This document shows positions 1-9,555 of a DNA stretch of 15,006 nucleotides, piece after piece. The notes below the pieces were generated by a model. That model had not been told where the DNA came from. It made no database searches and worked only from the letters and a program-made list of their open reading frames with translations. How positions within the stretch are numbered: position 1 is the stretch's first letter; each line of letters opens with the position of its first letter. This DNA is from Pigoraptor vietnamica. Its lineage: Eukaryota > Opisthokonta > Filasterea. The translations under genes and the position numbers were made by a program. The stretch spans positions 1 through 15,006 of the forward strand of contig CALSCQ010001057.1 of the NCBI GenBank assembly GCA_943704525.1. The letters are read 5' to 3'.

Positions 1-179
1 GGGGGGGGTGGGCTGTACATGTGTGCGTAAACCCACTGGCTGAGGCCATGGAGCTGATTGCTATGTGCGCGAGTAAATGTGTTGGCGTCGCGCACTCGCG
101 TTGGGGCAGCGCTTGTCCCAGCCATTTGGCCCTGTGTGCACGTGTCGCCCATTCTGAGTGCATGCTCTTTTGCGGTCAG
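1..179 (+). other. Partial intron of the PP6 gene at the left edge
   Basis: No exon of the phosphatase could be recognised here. The stretch ends in TTTTGCGGTCAG, a usable 3' splice site directly before the codons for GDFVDRG. The roughly 80 N-terminal residues expected in a PP6 catalytic subunit, including the first metal-binding motif GDxHG, must therefore lie upstream of the window. A short ORF from 21 to 251 reads into the exon but shows no phosphatase residues before the splice site, so it is not a start. Confidence 0.6.
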
Positions 180-2082
180 GGCGACTTTGTGGACCGAGGG
201 TACTACAGCCTGGAGACATTCACGCGCCTCTTGACGCTCAAGGCCAAGTGAGTGAGATGCGCGCGTCTCTGCCGTCTCTGCTTCTCGTTTGTGCGTGTCA
301 GTGTCGTGTTCCGATGGCATGAATGCGAATCGTTGGGTGCTGTTTTGTTAGATCTACTTCTATGTGAACGATGCTCGCTTGCATCGCTGCTGTGTGTGGT
401 GTGTGTGTGGGTCTCCACGCGGAAGAGATACCGTATTGTATTGACGCGGCTGTGTCTCCCACAGGTACCCCGACCGCATCGTCCTTCTCCGCGGCAACCA
501 CGAGAGCCGACAGATCACGCAGGTGTACGGCTTCTATGGTGCGTGGGAGGCGTGTTGCATTGTGTAGGTCTGCTCGCATGGCAAAGAATGTGCGAAGTGT
601 ATTCTGCTTGTGGACACGCACACACTCTCTCTCACACTCACAAACTCACAAACACTCACCCACACGCGCGCGTACACGCACGTTGCAGACGAGTGCCAGG
701 CCAAGTACGGGAATCCCAACGCTTGGAAGTATTGCACCAAAGTGTTTGACTACCTTACGGTCGCCGCGGTGGGCATCTGCATGCACGCACGCACATGCAA
801 TACTATCCTGGTCACGGGCATTTAAACGGCTTGCACGTACGCGCGTATGCCTCGCTCGTACACACACATGCAATATCCACCCAGCGCACTTCTGCGAGAA
901 ATTGCGCTCATGAGGACGGTTGGCCCACCATAGGTTGTGGATGGGCGCGTGCTGTGTGTGCACGGCGGTCTCTCGCCCGAAGTGCGCACATTGGATCAGA
1001 TCCGTACGATCGAGCGCGACCAGGAAATCCCGCACGAGGGCGCCTTTTGTGATATCCGCTGCGGAGCCGCTTGCTTCCTTGTTTGTATGTCTTCATTGCG
1101 AATCATGTCCCCCCCCCCCCCCCCCCCCCCCTCTTTTTCTCGTGTTGGGAGTGTTCGATTTCCCCGGTCGCACTGTTCGTGTGCGCGCTTCCCTGGCTGT
1201 CCTCTCTGCCCCTTGACTCTGCGCGCACATCTCATGTGGTCCGATCCCGAGGACATTGAAGGGTGGGCACTCAGTCCCCGCGGCGCCGGGTGGCTCTTCG
1301 GCAGCAAGGTCACAACGGAGGTGGGCGTTGCTGGCGAGTTGTGTTTGCCTTCAGTCGCTCTCACAGTGGGTGCGCCTGCATGTGGGCGTATCGATATGTA
1401 GATGGGCTTTTCAATTGCTTTGTGTGCGTCGTCTGCTCCGCCTTTCTATTCGTGCTAATCGGTGTTTCCACATACCGATCGCCTCTACTGTGGGCCCCTC
1501 CCTCTCTCTCTCGTTGAAAGTCGATGGACACATGGCTGTGATTTGAGCTAATGCGGCCTATATATCTCTCCCTTCGCAGTTTGTGCAGCTCAATGCGCTC
1601 GAGCTCGTCTGCCGCGCGCACCAGCTCGTCCAGGAAGGCTACAAGTACATGTTCCCCGCGGAAGACCTCGTCACGGTGTGGTCGGCGCCAAACTACTGCT
1701 ACAGGTGCGCTGTTTGTTCAGAGAGGAAGAAGAGGGGGAGAGATAACGTGCATGTGGTTCAGAGTGGAAGCAGAGGGGGAGAGATAACTTGCATGTGGCA
1801 GGCGATGGTTTGTCGACTCTCGAAATCTGCTCGTTACGTGCTCTATTGTTGTTTTGGTGTTGGAACGAACGGGCGTGTGCGTGTGCGAATGCGTTTGTCA
1901 TTTCTTTGTCGTCCGCCGCAATCCCGCGTGACACACCGTGCCTCGCGTCGCACAGGTGTGGCAATGTCGCTTCGATCCTCAAGCTCGATGAGAACTTGCA
2001 CCGCGACTTCCTCATCTTCAACGCCGTGCCGGACTCTGAGCGCCTCGTGCCGCCGCGCGTGCTCACGCCTTACTTCCTTTGA
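180..2082 (+). CDS. PPP6C: Serine/threonine protein phosphatase 6 catalytic subunit, 5' part missing
   Basis: Seven exons, phase-matched: 180-247, 465-538, 689-768, 934-1051, 1229-1320, 1580-1704, 1956-2082 (TGA), giving 227 residues of a protein usually near 305. This is the two-metal PPP-family phosphatase that works with SAPS and ankyrin subunits (Sit4 in yeast) in cell-cycle and stress signalling. Visible family motifs in order: GDFVDRG, RGNHE (in [20 protein letters not shown]), [23 protein letters not shown] and [13 protein letters not shown]6 rather than PP2A or PP4 is favoured by [15 protein letters not shown] and the C-terminal TPYFL; its last Leu is the residue that is carboxymethylated in this group. 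The exon 4/5 junction is not GT-AG: only an AT-AC intron restores [11 protein letters not shown] (see that entry). Other introns are 150-259 bp. The start codon lies outside the window. Identity as a PP6/Sit4-type phosphatase is near certain; exon ends are hand-derived. Confidence 0.95.
615..684 (+). repeat. CA/CT low-complexity tract in PP6 intron 2
   Basis: The stretch is imperfect CACA, CTCT and CACG repeats just before the 3' splice site at 688. It provides a pyrimidine-containing but A-interrupted tract and explains the long His/Thr or Val/Cys spurious reading frames here. Confidence 0.8.
1052..1228 (+). other. Probable U12-type AT-AC intron in the PP6 gene
   Basis: The intron begins ATATCCGCT, close to the minor-spliceosome donor ATATCCTT, and ends GCGCAC. 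A branch-site-like CCCCTTGAC at 1209-1217 puts the branch A (1216) 12 nt before the intron end, in the window typical of U12 introns. Removing exactly this segment joins TTT TGT G with AT CTC ATG TGG, giving [11 protein letters not shown], which is the conserved PPP-family sequence. No GT donor lies at the conserved break and no AG precedes the downstream exon, so a GT-AG solution that keeps the conserved residues is not available. Length is 177 bp. Confidence 0.85.
1109..1131 (+). repeat. Poly-C run of 23
   Basis: This uninterrupted C homopolymer lies inside the AT-AC intron, 78-100 nt before the branch-site motif. It is a likely site of length polymorphism and sequencing error. It is far from the acceptor, so it is not an ordinary polypyrimidine tract. 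Confidence 0.9.
1731..1798 (+). repeat. Tandem duplication, 41-bp period, in PP6 intron 6
   Basis: Two copies of a 27-bp block (1731-1757 and 1772-1798) containing GGGGGAGAGATAAC and GCATGTGG differ at one base and start 41 bp apart. The block sits 27 nt inside the intron that begins at 1705. Confidence 0.85.
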
Positions 2083-3222
2083 GGAGGGCCGCGTCTCTTG
2101 GGGAGTCTGCGCGTCTGTTTTGCCATGGTGTGTGTGCGTCGTGCGTAGTACGTGTAGAGGCTGATCTTTATTGTGAAACGGCGAAACGTTGCTTTTTTTT
2201 CAAATTGGAAAGTTCTCGTTGCGTCTTTATCGCCTTTCTCTTTCTTTGCGCTTTGCGTGTGGCGGCGCGTGCGTGACTGTTCGCTAAAAGAAACTTTCGA
2301 GTCATATCCGTGCGTTTCTGTGCCAGCGCACGCCTTCACTCTTCACTTCCAAAGAAGATCTCTTCTGTTTGAGATATTGCACTGCCGAGCACTACTAAAG
2401 GACACTGTGCGCACAGAGCCAGTTCAATAGCAGGCACGTGAAGCTTGCCACACTTCTGCCACGCAGTTATGACGCAACAGGAGAAAGCAAACACCTGAAG
2501 ATTGCGTTTGTATTTCACTCAATGTACCAACAACAGTGCACATGTGTCGCTTCTCGCCCACGCCCACCTGCGAATGTGAAGGAAAGATTTCGTGCGAAAG
2601 ATTATTACCAGCGCCCATTGCCATCTAGCGCCAATTGCCCATCCGCACACAACTCTGGCACCCATCCCTAAGTCGACAGACGCTCATTGGTGTGAGCCTG
2701 CCGTACACACTAAGGGTGCGGGGAAACACACGCGCACACACGCGCACACGCACGCAAGGTGCATAATACACTGACCTTCAGTCTTGCCTTGCTTCGTTGG
2801 TGCTCTCAAGCGCCCGTCCGAGGATGAGTCTGCATGCGAGAAAAGAGAAGGGAACCAAGGTCAGATGTGCTTTATCTTCCTTGGGTAATGCCGAGAGTGC
2901 GACACGTGTCGAGCAACCCAGCGACCTAAAAGAAGAATGGCTTGTCTTGGCCGGACATTTTGACCCACCCGCGCAGTGAAAAAGTGCGCGGCTGAGCTTC
3001 GATAGGGCCGGGAACAGGAGTTGCACACAATCTCCACGCAATATGCATTGCCAAAAACTTATTACTGTGGTAAACACCAAAAAGAGAGAAAGAGAGAGAG
3101 GAAACACATAATGGTGGACGCGCAAGCATTCAGAATAGGACTCACCACGGCGCATCCGCGTTCATCGACTTACAAAGTGTGTTGTATTTAGTGTCATCCA
3201 TATTCGCGTCCTCTCTCAAGTG

Positions 3223-3224
<2 letters not shown>

Positions 3225-3311
<87 letters not shown>
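3225..3311 (+). repeat. (GT)43 microsatellite
   Basis: Pure alternating GT runs from 3225 to 3311, followed by a short imperfect GCGTGTGTATGTG tail. It ends about 260 bp before the SEC63 start codon, so it lies in the presumed promoter or 5' UTR. Alternating purine-pyrimidine tracts of this length can adopt Z-DNA. Confidence 0.97.
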
Positions 3312-3316
<5 letters not shown>

Positions 3317-3507
3317 GTATGTGACATGTGCGTGGCCATGTGCTCTCCGCGTCATCTCAATCCAAATGCCGTCATCAGCGATCAGCACGTGAGTGATGTG
3401 GAACTTGGAAAGAACCGCCAACCGCCACTTCGTCCCTAGTGCACTTTTTCTCGTGAAGAAACAGCTCGGCCTGTTCTTTGGTTGTGTGCACTTACAGGCC
3501 GGCCTCT

Positions 3508-3560
3508 GCGCGTGTGTGTGCGTGTGTGCATGTGCGTGCGCGTGCGTGCGTGCGTGCGCG
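3508..3560 (+). repeat. Imperfect GT/GTGC repeat just upstream of SEC63
   Basis: This run of GTGTGT and GTGCGTGC units ends 12 bp before the SEC63 ATG, so it is probably transcribed in the 5' UTR. Confidence 0.85.
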
Positions 3561-3572
3561 TACACGCCGAGA

Positions 3573-5894
3573 ATGGCTCAGATTGAGTACGACCAGAGTG
3601 GTCACACGTTCGTGTACTTCATCCTCACGCTGCTTGCGCTGTACCTCGTGCCCTCCACCCTCTCGCGGTGGCGCAAGCTCTCTGAAGAGGCCGGTGAGTG
3701 CCTGTGCATTTAATCGCTCTGCATGCATGTCGTGTTCGTTGTCCACACGTTGCACACATACGTGATGTGCGTGTGTGGATTCGCGAGTGCCGACATGTGT
3801 TCACGCGTGTGCGTACATCTGTCACTCCAGCGAAAGAGTCGACTGTGGCGCAGCTGTTGCGTTGCAAGTGCGAGGGATGCCTCTCAAAGGCGCGTCGCTT
3901 GCGCGAACGGCGGACCAAGGATGGCCTGTCTGCGGGGACGGTGCTGTGGGTGCTCGCGTGGCTGCTGTTCATCTTTCTCGCGTATAAGGTCGCAACCGAC
4001 TCAAACGTGTATGAGGAGTGGGATCCGTACAAGATTCTCGACGTGGACAGGGTGAGTCAACTGTGGGATGCGCGCTCCACTTGCACTTTGTGTGTGCGTT
4101 GTGGGTGTGCGTGTGTGCGTGTGTGTGCATGGGGTTCGTGTGCATGCGTGCGTGTGCATGTGGGTGCGTGCGTGTGTGCATGTGTGCGTGTGCATGTGTG
4201 CGTGTGCCTGTGTCTGTGCGTGTGTACGTGTGAGGGAAGTGGTATTGAGTGTGCGCACGCGCGTGCCTGGAACGGAGTTCTGGTCATGTGTCTCGACTGC
4301 ATTTTTGACGACGCCTTCTATCTCCTAACAATCTCCCACACGCCACGTGCGCGCAGGGTGCGTCTGTGGCTGACATCAGGCGCCAGTACCGCAAGCTGAG
4401 CCTTGTTCTTCACCCGGACAAGAATCCGGACGACCCCAACGCCGCGGAAAAGTTCAACGAGCTTGCAAAGGCGCACGAGGCGTGAGTGTCACGCGCGCAT
4501 ACTGTGACTATGATCACTCATCGCTTGCACAGCCACACACTCGCGCGCACACACACACACACACCACATACACACGCGCGCACACACAATTCTGAAAAGT
4601 TTGTATGGGACGTCGCAGACTCACAAACGACGAGGCACGCGAGAACTGGGAGAAGTACGGCAACCCCGACGGACCGCGCTGTGGGTAACCCCGTCGCTCT
4701 CACCCTCCATGTCCATTGCTGTGTCTGTCTTCGCTTTCGCCTGTGGAGTCGATCAACCACTGTCCCGTGATTCGAGCTGATCCGACATGTCTCCGCCCGC
4801 CTTCGTGCACCTTGGGGTTCCTTCGTTCCGCTTTTCCGTGCTCACACTTGCGTGTCTCTCTCTCTCTCTCTCTCCCCTCCGTCAGCGACGACGTTTGGCA
4901 TTGCTCTGCCCAAGTGGATTGTGGAGCGCGAAAACAAGGGCCTGGTGCGTGTGTGTGTGCGTGCGTGCGTGCGTGCATGTGTCATGGCCCATCTGCCTTG
5001 ACGTCCGCTTGCGTTTTGCTCACGTGCGGTCTCCGTTGTCTTAATAGGTTGTGGGCGCTTACTTTTTGGCCTTTATGGTCATTCTGCCGGTGTCGGTGGT
5101 GGGTGTGACAGGCATGCAAAGCGCGCATGCACGAAGACTTGTGTACCCATCAAGAAGTCGCTCGTGCGCCCGTGTGTTTTGTCTCAATCCTCGCCAATCG
5201 GTCACAACTGGAACTACTGCACGCCGATGCACAGTACACTGGCACGCATGACACACTCGCGCGCCACACACTTGGCGTCTTTTGTCTCTTCCCTTGCCTT
5301 CGCTCAATGTGCGCATGCGGGCGCGGCGCGCAGGGGACGTGGTGGTATCGCTCTCGGCGGTTCTTTGGAGGGGCAAAGACGCTCATCAAGACGCTGGTTT
5401 ACTTCAGGGACCACATCAAGCCAAACATGCAGATCAAGAGTGGGTCTGCGCAGGCTTGAAGACTTAGTCTCTCTACTTACTGAGTCACACATACACACAC
5501 ACATATACACGGGGAGAGAAACGCACTCATACTCGCACACGCGCATGCACACCAACTCACAACTCACAAGGACACATACACAAACGCGCGCGCGCGACAC
5601 ATTTACGTGGGCAAATGCACTCGTACATTCTTACGCACGCATGTACGCTCAAGCACCCTTCTCTTTCACGTATTCAAACACACCTTGCACCGTCACTGTA
5701 CGCGGTATGATTTTGCGCGTCGTTTCATACTGATGCTATTTTGTAACTCTGTTCCCCCCGGTTTTCTCAGAGCTCGTGGAGGTCCTGTCTTACGCCGAGG
5801 AGTACAACGAGCTCATTCCCATTCGACGGAGCGACAACATGTTCTTGGACGCGGTGGGAGTCCGCTCTTGTAAATACAGATGCTAGCTGTGCGA

Positions 5895-5933
<39 letters not shown>

Positions 5934-7868
5934 CGTGTGTGTGCGTGTGTGTGCGTGTGTGTGCGTGTGTGTGTGCGTGTGTGTGCGTGTGTGTCCCGTC
6001 ATTAAGAGGGCAGGCTCTCGTCCGTTTTAGCTCAAACTCGCCCTGTTTGCCTCAAAACAGCTCATCAAGGGTTTTCCGGAGCCATTTTTTGCGAATGCGA
6101 AGGAGCGCGCCGTGGGTATTCGTTACGTGAATTCTGCCCTCACATTTTTTGTTTGTTTGTTTGTTTTGCCACTAGTGTGTGCGTGCGTTGCGTGTGGCTG
6201 TGCGTTGCGTGTGGGCCGTGAGTGTTGCGTTCGTCGGCTTCTGTTTGGGACTTATACGGTCTGCCTGCGACCTGCGCTGTGGCTATGCGTTGCATAACTT
6301 TCCGTTACGCCTGAGCGCAGATGTTTCCCTACATCATCAAGACGAAGGCGCTTCTGTATGCGCATCTCTATCGCACGCCCCTCACGCCGCAACTGAACAA
6401 CGGTGGGATGTGGCTCCGATGCGTGCGCTGTTTTCGTGATACAGAGACGCAACTTTCATCTCTCTCTGTCTCTCTCTTTCTCTCTGTCACACACACGCAC
6501 GCACACACCTGTTGTAAGCGGTCGAATGACAAGCGTCCATGTAGGCTGATCAGACATTTCTCGTGTCCCTTCTCCTTCGACGCAGACCTCGCTACCATTC
6601 TGTCACAAGCGCCAAAGCTGGTGCAGACGATGGCGGACCCGACGTTTGTATATGCCAACCAGGTGCGCGCACACACCCATTGCTGCCGAAGCGTCCGTGC
6701 CGTCTTCTCGTCTGTCTCCCGCAACTCCCATATTCGGCCGCGTTTTTCTTCTGACGATGAACTACCCTGTGCTGTCCGCTCTCTTCCTCTAACGGACTGT
6801 TCCTGTTGCTATCTTATTTCCGCAGCCGCACCCCCTCGCCGTGACGCTCGGGTGCATGAAGGTCAGCCAGATGCTCGTGCAGGCCGTGTGGGAGCACGAG
6901 AGCCCACTCATCCAGCTCCCGCACTACACGCCTGAACTCGAACGTCACTGCCACACGAAGAAGGTGCCGCGTGTGCTTCTAATTTCATGACGCGTGTGCG
7001 ATGTGCGCGCCCCAATTGCCAGTGTTGTTTGTGCGCTGCGTAGAGTGTGCGAGTCTGCGCTGTATTAACATTGGATGCACCTCGACAGCGCAATATCAAC
7101 AGCCTCTACAAGCTGGCGGAACTGCCGGATGAAGAAAGGAGGTGCGCTTTGCCACTGTGGTCGGAGTGCTGCCGAAAGCCAGCCGCGCGTTTCCCGCTTG
7201 GCGGCGTGCTCTTGGTCCCACATGCGGGCTTCCCATTCCCCACCTTACCCCCCCTCCCCTCTCTCATGTCTCTTTTATGCGTGCTCTGAACCCTGCGTTG
7301 CAGACATCCCCGCCCCTCTTTTCTTCACTTCTCAAAGGCCGTTCGTTCTTTGTGTGTTTTGTTCTCTAAGTTGACGCGTGTTTTGCGGCGCTTTGCAGAG
7401 ATCTCGTCCGCCTCCCCGACGAAAAGTACGCCGACGTCATGGAATTTCTCCGCATTTATCCCTATGTGGACGTCCAGGCGAATCTCCGAGGTGCGTTGTC
7501 GGTGTCCTGTGTGCGTGCTCGGTTCGCCTTGTGTGCCCCTCGCCTTCGTTCACGCGTGTGACCAACTTCGTCGAATGGCAAGAAGTGTGCAAGGACTGTG
7601 TTCTGAAACCGTCTCTTGCGCGCAGAGGAGCACCCGCCCCTGTACTGCCTCAGCATCATTACGTTCGTTGTCCAACTGCGACGCATCAATTATTTTGAGT
7701 ATATGGAACTGCGTCCAAAGGAAGCGCCGCGGAAGGCGCAGCCGGAGGAAGTCAAGCTGTCGAAGAAGGCCAAGCGGCGCATGAAGGGCGCGCTCAGGGC
7801 CGCCAACGGACAGTCCGAGGTGCGCCGTGTGGCCTTGCGTGCCGTGCGCACATTTGCAACCTTTATAT

Positions 7869-7927
<59 letters not shown>

Positions 7928-9236
7928 TGTGTGTGTGTGTGTATGTGTGTGTGTGCGTTTTGGGGTCCTAATGTGTATGTGGCATTCGCAGGCCGCGAAT
8001 GGGGATGCCGGCGCACTCTCCGACGGCGACGACGAAAACAACGAGGAGATCGAGCCCTCTGCCCCCACTGCTCCCGCTGCCGACGCTGCTCCCACTGCGA
8101 ACGGCTCTGCGACGAACGCGCCGGTGTCGATGGCGCTTGTGCCCGCAGACAACAAGTTGACGGGCGACGCGAAGAAGGACGGCAGCGATGACGACGAGGG
8201 TGAGAAGGATGAGCGCGGCGGTGACGATGAGGACACTATCGACTGGGACCAGGCAAAGTCGCTGCGGCGACCGATCACAGCGATTCTTGAGAAGAAGGAC
8301 AGCCACCCAGTGCACGCGCCGCTGTTCCCGGAGGTTCGTTTCGCCTTGCAGTTGCTCTCTAATGGGTGGCGCAAATCACGCATCCATTTCATCGTAAGTC
8401 TAGCTATTATCCGCATCCGTAGTACAGTATACTCCCGGCCTTTGTTCATGGCTTGCATTACACGCGTGCTGACCTCCTTTTTGGCGCACTTTAATTTGTC
8501 GCTGCAGGATAAGCAAGAGGTGTGGTGGATGTTCATCGCCGATGAAGTGACGAATGAGCTCAAGACGAAGCCGCAGCGGATTGAGGACCTCCAGCACTCG
8601 ACCGAGTTCACAGAGGTGCGTGTGCGTGTGTTTTGGGGGGGGATGCTGACATAGTGTAATGGGACTGTGTGGTGAGACAGAGGGAGTGGCCTTTGTTTTT
8701 GTTTTTAAAGGGCGGCGTGCGGGGTGTTGTCATCCCTCCATTGACGGCCACTGAATGTGATTGAAGCCGCTTTCACGCTCGTCTTCTTGTAATCCTCACG
8801 ACTTTGTTGTTTGTCCGTTCTGTCTCAATGCGCAGATGGAGATTCAAATGCGCGCCCCGGAAAAGGCCGGCGAGTATAACCTGACGCTCTTCGTCGTGTC
8901 GGACTCGTACCTCGGCTGCGATCAGCGCATTCCGCTGAAGGCACGTGGCACATCGCCGTTGGATTTTGAGGCACACACGTTAGCTACTATCGCAGGGTTT
9001 TAATAGGCGTCGTCATTTACTCGTCGTGCCATGCCTCCTTATGTCACTTTCGCTGAGTGTCGTTCTCGTCACGCGATGCGCAGTTGGCGATTCTGCCGAT
9101 TCCCAAAGAATCGCTGGCGTCACCCGCTGTGAAGCGCGACGGGGGCGCTGGTGTGGCCGCAAGCGACGACGGTGACGAGGACGTCGATGAAGAAGAGGAG
9201 GAAGAAGAGGAGTCTTCGGACGAGGACGACAAGTGA
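3573..9236 (+). CDS. SEC63: ER translocon component Sec63 (DnaJ-domain membrane protein), complete
   Basis: Nineteen exons: 3573-3693, 3831-4051, 4357-4481, 4619-4680, 4886-4944, 5048-5098, 5334-5439, 5771-5853, 6061-6111, 6321-6402, 6586-6662, 6826-6963, 7089-7141, 7399-7490, 7626-7819, 7992-8333, 8508-8615, 8836-8940, 9084-9236; 740 aa (family about 660-760). Sec63 recruits lumenal Hsp70 (BiP/Kar2) to the Sec61 channel for post-translational import. Seen: N-terminal EYDQSGHTF, membrane segments near residues 13-30, 76-94 and 197-213, and a lumenal J domain about 104-165 with HPD at 133-135 and the family sequence [17 protein letters not shown]. The cytosolic Brl domain follows ([33 protein letters not shown]), interrupted by an acidic/Ala-rich insert at 506-600. 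The protein ends in a tail of Glu/Asp and Ser, the part that in yeast and human contacts Sec62. The start has A at -3 and G at +4. The last intron needs a GC donor. Identity is very secure. Confidence 0.96.
4088..4232 (+). repeat. GT/GTGC/GCAT low-complexity tract in SEC63 intron 2
   Basis: About 145 bp of degenerate GTGTGC and GTGCATGT units fill the 5' half of this 305-bp intron. They give rise to several spurious cysteine/valine or His/Thr-rich ORFs on both strands. Confidence 0.85.
4538..4589 (+). repeat. CA/CG-rich tract in SEC63 intron 3
   Basis: The stretch holds short CACACA runs and CGCGCACA units shortly before the acceptor at 4618. It is the same simple-sequence class as neighbouring introns but in CA orientation. 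Confidence 0.75.
4855..4874 (+). repeat. (TC)10 pyrimidine tract before a SEC63 acceptor
   Basis: TCTC repeats end 11 bp before the 3' splice site CCTCCGTCAG at 4885 and probably act as its polypyrimidine tract. Confidence 0.8.
5488..5597 (+). repeat. CA-rich simple sequence in SEC63 intron 7
   Basis: CACA, CACT and ACGCGCG units are scattered over about 110 bp in the longest SEC63 intron (331 bp). Confidence 0.75.
5897..5994 (+). repeat. (GT)n / GTGTGC microsatellite in SEC63 intron 8
   Basis: A pure GT run of about 32 bp continues into GTGCGTGT and GTGTGTGC units, 98 bp in all. It covers about half of the 207-bp intron between exons 5771-5853 and 6061-6111. Confidence 0.92.
7873..7956 (+). 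repeat. Compound (GA)26-(GT)n microsatellite in SEC63 intron 15
   Basis: 26 GA units (7873-7924) are followed directly by 9 GT units and a slightly interrupted GT tail. The GA part is a perfect purine-strand tract. The repeat ends about 35 bp before the acceptor at 7991, so the intron has little pyrimidine near its 3' end. Confidence 0.95.
8941..9083 (+). other. Probable GC-AG intron in SEC63
   Basis: Exon 18 ends CTGAAG and the next bases are GCACGT. This matches the usual GC-donor context AAG|GCAAGT except at one position. The acceptor is GATGCGCAG at 9083. Only this junction keeps phase 0 and gives [13 protein letters not shown], which fits the Sec63 pattern and leads into the acidic tail. 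The GT dinucleotides nearby fall in the wrong phase. If the intron is retained, translation adds about 20 residues and stops at the TAA at 9001-9003, losing the acidic tail. Confidence 0.75.
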
Positions 9237-9555
9237 GGCGGCGTCGAGCAGGCTCGGTGTCGTATTTTGCGTCAGCAACGGGCCAATGGCGATGACTGGC
9301 GTAGTTGCGGTTTCCAACGCCGTGTGCCGGTTGTGCGCGTTACGTCTCGTCGATTGTGTTGTGCGCCGTCGAACTTTGCGTGCGTTGGGCGTTTGCGCGT
9401 AATTGTGTCGCTGCCGTGCGTGTCTGCGTGTGGGTTGTTGGTTGTTTTGAGTACATATTCGCCCTCAAATACTCGTAAATAACCCGATCTGCTCAGTTCG
9501 TGCGTATATTTTTTTTTTTCCAGTTTGATTGCGAGTTTGTCGCAGTCGAGCACTT
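9237..9555. other. Convergent spacer between SEC63 and MCMDC2
   Basis: These 319 bp separate two stop codons that face each other, so both 3' UTRs and terminators must fit here or overlap. No coding similarity is seen on either strand. A run of 11-12 T at about 9508-9520 is an A-run in the MCMDC2 transcript, about 36 nt after its stop. AAATAA at about 9476-9481 on the plus strand is a weak candidate poly(A) element for SEC63. Confidence 0.55.

Larger units (their letters stand above)
2083..3572. other. Intergenic region between PP6 and SEC63
   Basis: I see no exon with recognisable protein similarity on either strand and no tRNA-like or other RNA structure. The stretch must hold the PP6 3' UTR and the SEC63 promoter and 5' UTR. 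No clear AATAAA signal was seen after the PP6 stop. Simple sequence is present at 2725-2755 (CA/CG), 3081-3101 (GA-rich), 3225-3311 (GT) and 3508-3560 (GT/GC). ORFs such as 2778-3155 on the minus strand look like chance. Confidence 0.6.

Noticed and set aside
371-913. 180-codon plus-strand ORF overlapping PP6 exons
   Set aside because: It is in a different frame from the phosphatase exons and crosses three splice junctions; the phosphatase frame has unmistakable motifs.
3225-3311. Telomere-like, CRISPR-like or satellite array
   Set aside because: The repeat is a plain dinucleotide without spacers or a telomeric unit, and it lies between ordinary genes.
3142-3339. His-Thr repeat protein from the GT tract
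   Set aside because: It is the direct translation of a dinucleotide repeat. Similar ORFs occur wherever GT or CA tracts occur, and there is no independent coding evidence.
2083-3572. Possible tRNA or other small RNA gene in the PP6-SEC63 spacer
   Set aside because: No B-box-like GGTTCGAATCC, cloverleaf or snRNA-like element was found by eye. A covariance-model search (tRNAscan-SE, Infernal) would settle it.
3698-4399. 233-codon plus-strand ORF as a separate gene
   Set aside because: Its coding-like part is SEC63 exon 2 (residues 41-114); the rest is GT-rich intron.
7550-8611. Minus-strand ORF of 353 codons, the longest in the window
   Set aside because: It runs antisense to SEC63 exons and through the GA/GT repeat, giving Ser-Leu and His-Thr repeats, and shows no domain. 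It is a shadow of the acidic and repeat sequence.
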